Source: Fodinibacter sp963763015 (GTDB taxonomy: Bacteria; Actinomycetota; Actinomycetes; Actinomycetales; Dermatophilaceae). Taken from it: a stretch of DNA of 64,000 nt. Under the pieces are notes generated by a model. The model was not told where the DNA came from. It saw only the letters and a list, made by a program, of their open reading frames with translations, and did no database searches. The stretch covers positions 558,001 to 622,000 of the forward strand of contig CAVXML010000007.1 in NCBI GenBank assembly GCA_963763015.1, written 5' to 3'. Both the position numbers and the translations under genes were made by a program. Below are positions 61,721-64,000 of the stretch, in pieces; positions within the stretch are counted from its first letter, which is position 1, and each line of letters opens with the position of its first letter.

Positions 61721-62098
61721 ATGGCCCGTGGCGCCATCAAGCTCGCAGCCCTCGCCGGACTGGCGAGGCAGGCCCGTGACTACGCCCGCAAGAACCCCGA
61801 CTCCGTCTCGTCGACGATCGACAAGGTCGAGTCGGCCGTGAGCCGCAAGGTCGGCCCGAAGTACGCCGCACACGTCGGCAAGGGCGGCCACGCCGTCCGC
61901 TCAGGCCTGGGCATCCCCTCGAGCAACCCCCGCCCGGCCACCCCGCCGCCCGCGCCGGGGAGCGTTCCCCGCCGCCCACGCCGGGCAGCGTTCCCCCGCC
62001 CCCGCCGCCGAGCGCCTGACCCCTGCGCCCCTCACGGGCCTGGACCAGCGCCCCCGAGCCGCCGCTGCGGCCCGGGGGCGCTGTCGTCGTGTCCGTGA
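61721..62098 (+). CDS. MT0933-like antitoxin-family protein, paralog 2 (likely C-terminal frameshift)
   Basis: As written 125 residues. ARQARDYARKNPDSVSSTID and VGPKYAAHVGKGGHAVRSG match paralog 1. After GSVP the frame turns Arg-rich. A second GSVP block 30 bases later has five C where the first has four (61967-61970); adding one C restores a Pro-rich tail GSVPPPPPPSA ending at 62019 (about 99 residues). So either a one-base loss in a C-run or a sequencing error changed the tail. AAGGAGG lies eight bases before ATG 61721. Confidence 0.65.
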   Translation: MARGAIKLAALAGLARQARDYARKNPDSVSSTIDKVESAVSRKVGPKYAAHVGKGGHAVRSGLGIPSSNPRPATPPPAPGSVPRRPRRAAFPRPRRRAPDPCAPHGPGPAPPSRRCGPGALSSCP

Positions 62099-62168
62099 GG
62101 CGGGTCCTTCCCATCGCCCTCTCCCCATCCGTGCGCGGCTACCGTGAGAGGACAGCGAGGAGGTCCAG

Positions 62169-62411
62169 ATGACCGAGAACCCCATGCCGGGCGGGCCACC
62201 GTTGCCGCCGGACCACGTTCCCACGACACCTGACCCGGCCGGTCCCACGCCGCCGACGCCGGTGCCGGACCCGGGCAACCCGCCGAGCAGCCCGGATCCC
62301 GGCCCGCTCGCACCCAACCCCCTCCCCCCGACCCCCGACGACCCTCAACCCGGGCGAGGGCCGGACGACCCGCATCCGATGACCCCCGGAGAACCCCAGC
62401 CACCTCTGTGA
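62169..62411 (+). CDS. Proline-rich 80-residue protein
   Basis: 80 residues, about 40 percent proline (MTENPMPGGPPLPPDHVP, TPPTPVPDPGNPPSSPDPGP). No signal peptide or membrane segment. It resembles no family I know. GAGGAGG six bases before ATG 62169 is among the strongest ribosome sites in the window, which argues for a real gene; composition alone cannot show function. Confidence 0.5.
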   Translation: MTENPMPGGPPLPPDHVPTTPDPAGPTPPTPVPDPGNPPSSPDPGPLAPNPLPPTPDDPQPGRGPDDPHPMTPGEPQPPL

Positions 62412-62671
62412 CCTGCGACGTCCTCGGCCGAGCCGGCCTCGCCGGGTCGACGGAGAGGACACGCAGGGTGGTCTCGACGGCGCACGGAGTGTTCTCTTCA
62501 CTCGACCGCTGCCGGGGTGAGCCGGTCCACCGCCCACCACAAGACGAGAGCCGACCATGACGACGCCGTGCCGGTGGCCCCGGGGCTCTGGGCGGGGCCA
62601 CCCGCTCAGGGGTCGTGCCGACCGGAGGCCCGCCGCGTGGCACGATGGGGTCGAAAGGTGGGTGCATCCGC

Positions 62672-63148
62672 ATGGATCTGGCAGCCCTGCTCCTGGAGTC
62701 CCGTCCGAGCATCCTCGACGAGAGCTACTCCGCACTCGAGCGATCGCACGTCGCCCATTACGAGGCCGCCGGTGAGCAGTTCACCAGGCAGCGGCTCGAG
62801 GCTCTGTTCGACCTCGTCGTCACCGCGATCCGCAACCGCGACCTGGCGGGCGTCAGCGCGTACGCGGAGAAGGTCGCTGAGGAGCGCTTCAACCAGGGCT
62901 TCGACATCGGCGAGGTGCAGGCCGGCTTCAACTCGCTCGAGGAGGTGATGTGGCGCCGGATCGTCGCATCCGCCGCCCCCGAAGACCTCGCCCAGGCGAC
63001 CGGCCTGCTGAGCACGGTGCTCGGCTTCGGGAAGGACGTCCTCGCCCGCACCTACGTGTCCCTGGCCTCCAAGCGCCATGTCCCGTCGCTGGACCTCAGC
63101 GCCCTCTTCGCCGGGACGCAGGCACGCAACCTCGACTCCGGCGAGTAA
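62672..63148 (+). CDS. RsbRD-N-terminal-like (globin-fold sensor) protein
   Basis: 158 residues, all helical. LLLESRPSILDESYSAL and DLVVTAIRNRDLAGVSAYAE, then GFDIGEVQAGFNSLEEVMW resemble the RsbT co-antagonist N-terminal (RsbRD) domain, a haem-less globin fold used to sense stress in sigma-B pathways. No STAS or kinase domain is attached, and no sigma-B genes are nearby. ATG 62672 chosen; an upstream ATG 62615 adds an unlikely Gly-rich start. Confidence 0.55.
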   Translation: MDLAALLLESRPSILDESYSALERSHVAHYEAAGEQFTRQRLEALFDLVVTAIRNRDLAGVSAYAEKVAEERFNQGFDIGEVQAGFNSLEEVMWRRIVASAAPEDLAQATGLLSTVLGFGKDVLARTYVSLASKRHVPSLDLSALFAGTQARNLDSGE

Positions 63149-63223
63149 CCCGGCCCAGCGCGACCTCGATCCACCGGGTCGCAGGTTCTCCGCACTGAAG
63201 GCCCTGACCCGGTCTCGTGGTGC

Positions 63224-64000
63224 TCAGGTGTCCTTGATCTCGCAGAGCACGGCGCCGTTGGACACCGTGGCGCCGACCTCGGCGGCCAGGGAGGTGACGG
63301 TGCCGGCCTTGTGCGCCGTGATCGGCTGCTCCATCTTCATCGCCTCGAGGACGACGACGAGGTCGCCCAGCGACAACCTCGGCGCCCTCCTCGACGGCGA
63401 TCTTGACGATCGTGCCCTGCATCGGAGCCGTGAGGGAGTCGCCGGATGCCGCCGCGCCTGCCTTGCCGCGCCCGCTCCGCCGGGGAGCCTTCTTGCGCGC
63501 GGTGCCCCCGCCACCCGACCCGCCACCCAGGGACAGCCCACCGGGCAGTGACACCTCGAGGCGCCTGCCTCCGACCTCGACGACGAGCGACTGGCGCTCC
63601 TCGGCCTGCGGCGCGTCGGCCGAGGCCCCGGCGTACGGAGCGATGGTGTTGTCGAACTCGGTCTCGATCCAGCGGGTGTGGATGGAGAACTTCTCCTGCG
63701 GGTCCACCGGCGCGAACGCCGAGTCGGCGACGACCGCGCGGTGGAAGGGAGTGACGGTCGGCATGCCCTCGATGACCAGCTCGTCGAGCGCGCGGCGGGC
63801 CCGGGCGAGTGCCTGGGTGCGGTCGCGCCCGGTGACGATGAGCTTGGCGATCATCGAGTCGAAGGCACCGGCGATGGTGTCGCCCTCGAGGATTCCCGAG
63901 TCCCAGCGGACGCCGGGTCCCTGGGGCACGACCATCGTCGTCACGGTGCCGGGCGCCGGGAGGAAGCCGCGGCCGGCATCCTCGCCGTTGATCCGGAACT
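63224..64000 (-). CDS. Acyl-CoA carboxylase biotin carboxylase/BCCP subunit, C-terminal part (partial, one-base frameshift)
   Basis: The gene enters from the right edge. FRINGEDAGRGFLPAPG, SMIAKLIVTGRDRTQALAR and EGMPTVTPFHRAVV are the C-terminal end of the biotin carboxylase domain, followed by a linker and the BCCP domain. After TAPMQGTIVKIAVEEGAEV the frame breaks; GDLVVVLEAMKMEQP (biotinyl Lys) and the rest to stop 63224 continue in another frame. Removing one A of 63375-63376 repairs it. Such AccA-type subunits feed acetyl- or propionyl-CoA carboxylase and are normally essential, so a sequence error is the likelier reason. Confidence 0.85.

Overview
The window is very GC-rich, with strong G/C third-position bias, frequent GTG starts, many 1-4 base stop/start overlaps and many apparently leaderless promoters. 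Together with the gene content this points to an actinobacterium, most likely Micrococcales and possibly an Intrasporangiaceae-like genus (inference). Markers include monomeric NADP-isocitrate dehydrogenase, an LpdA-type quinone reductase, MT0933-like antitoxin-family proteins, a fused biotin carboxylase/BCCP subunit and the moxR-DUF58-DUF4350-DUF4129 cluster. I see no rRNA, tRNA, CRISPR array, prophage or transposase.

Layout. 1-3.3 kb: methyltransferase tail, AlaDH/PNT-like dehydrogenase, DUF2237 protein, SnoaL-like protein, phytanoyl-CoA-dioxygenase-like protein. 3.4-16.7 kb: a probable nitrogen-heterocycle catabolic island. On the minus strand it has an NCS2 purine/pyrimidine permease, a three-subunit molybdenum hydroxylase, a CoxG-like protein and a carbon-nitrogen hydrolase. 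Then come a DinB protein, a PucR-type regulator and, divergent from it, AllH plus a 1008-residue FdrA-DUF1116 fusion. FdrA, YlbE (DUF1116) and YlbF (DUF2877) are the three proteins linked to oxamate carbamoyltransferase in E. coli, so this looks like a two-gene version. 17-29 kb: folD, a ChaA-type antiporter, mdh, a ceramidase-like membrane protein, aquaporin, cupin, monomeric icd, galK, trpS, a 2'-5' RNA ligase-like protein and a mannose-1-phosphate guanylyltransferase. 29-32 kb: an ABC exporter with a divergent, frameshifted regulator around a perfect 18-bp palindrome. 32-36 kb: M20 amidohydrolase, cdd, deoA, add. 36-44 kb: RDD, SpoIIM and the moxR cluster. 44-52 kb: an oxidoreductase, uridine kinase-like protein, two aldehyde dehydrogenase-family proteins (one lacking the catalytic half), deoC, a phosphohexomutase and punA. 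With cdd-deoA-add these give a full nucleoside salvage and deoxyribose degradation route. 52-58 kb: MarR + DUF2306, a fasciclin lipoprotein, a four-gene ABC importer. 58-64 kb: GT39-like glycosyltransferase, lpdA, two antitoxin-family paralogs, small proteins and the end of an acyl-CoA carboxylase biotin subunit.

The most unusual layer lies between and inside the genes: four families of short inverted-repeat elements (36, 80, about 83 and about 55 bp), each with two or three copies. One 36-bp copy lies exactly in phase inside galK and one 80-bp copy lies inside allH without breaking the frame, recalling the protein-coding palindromic elements of Rickettsia. Three genes carry single-base frameshifts, which are either sequence errors or recent decay.
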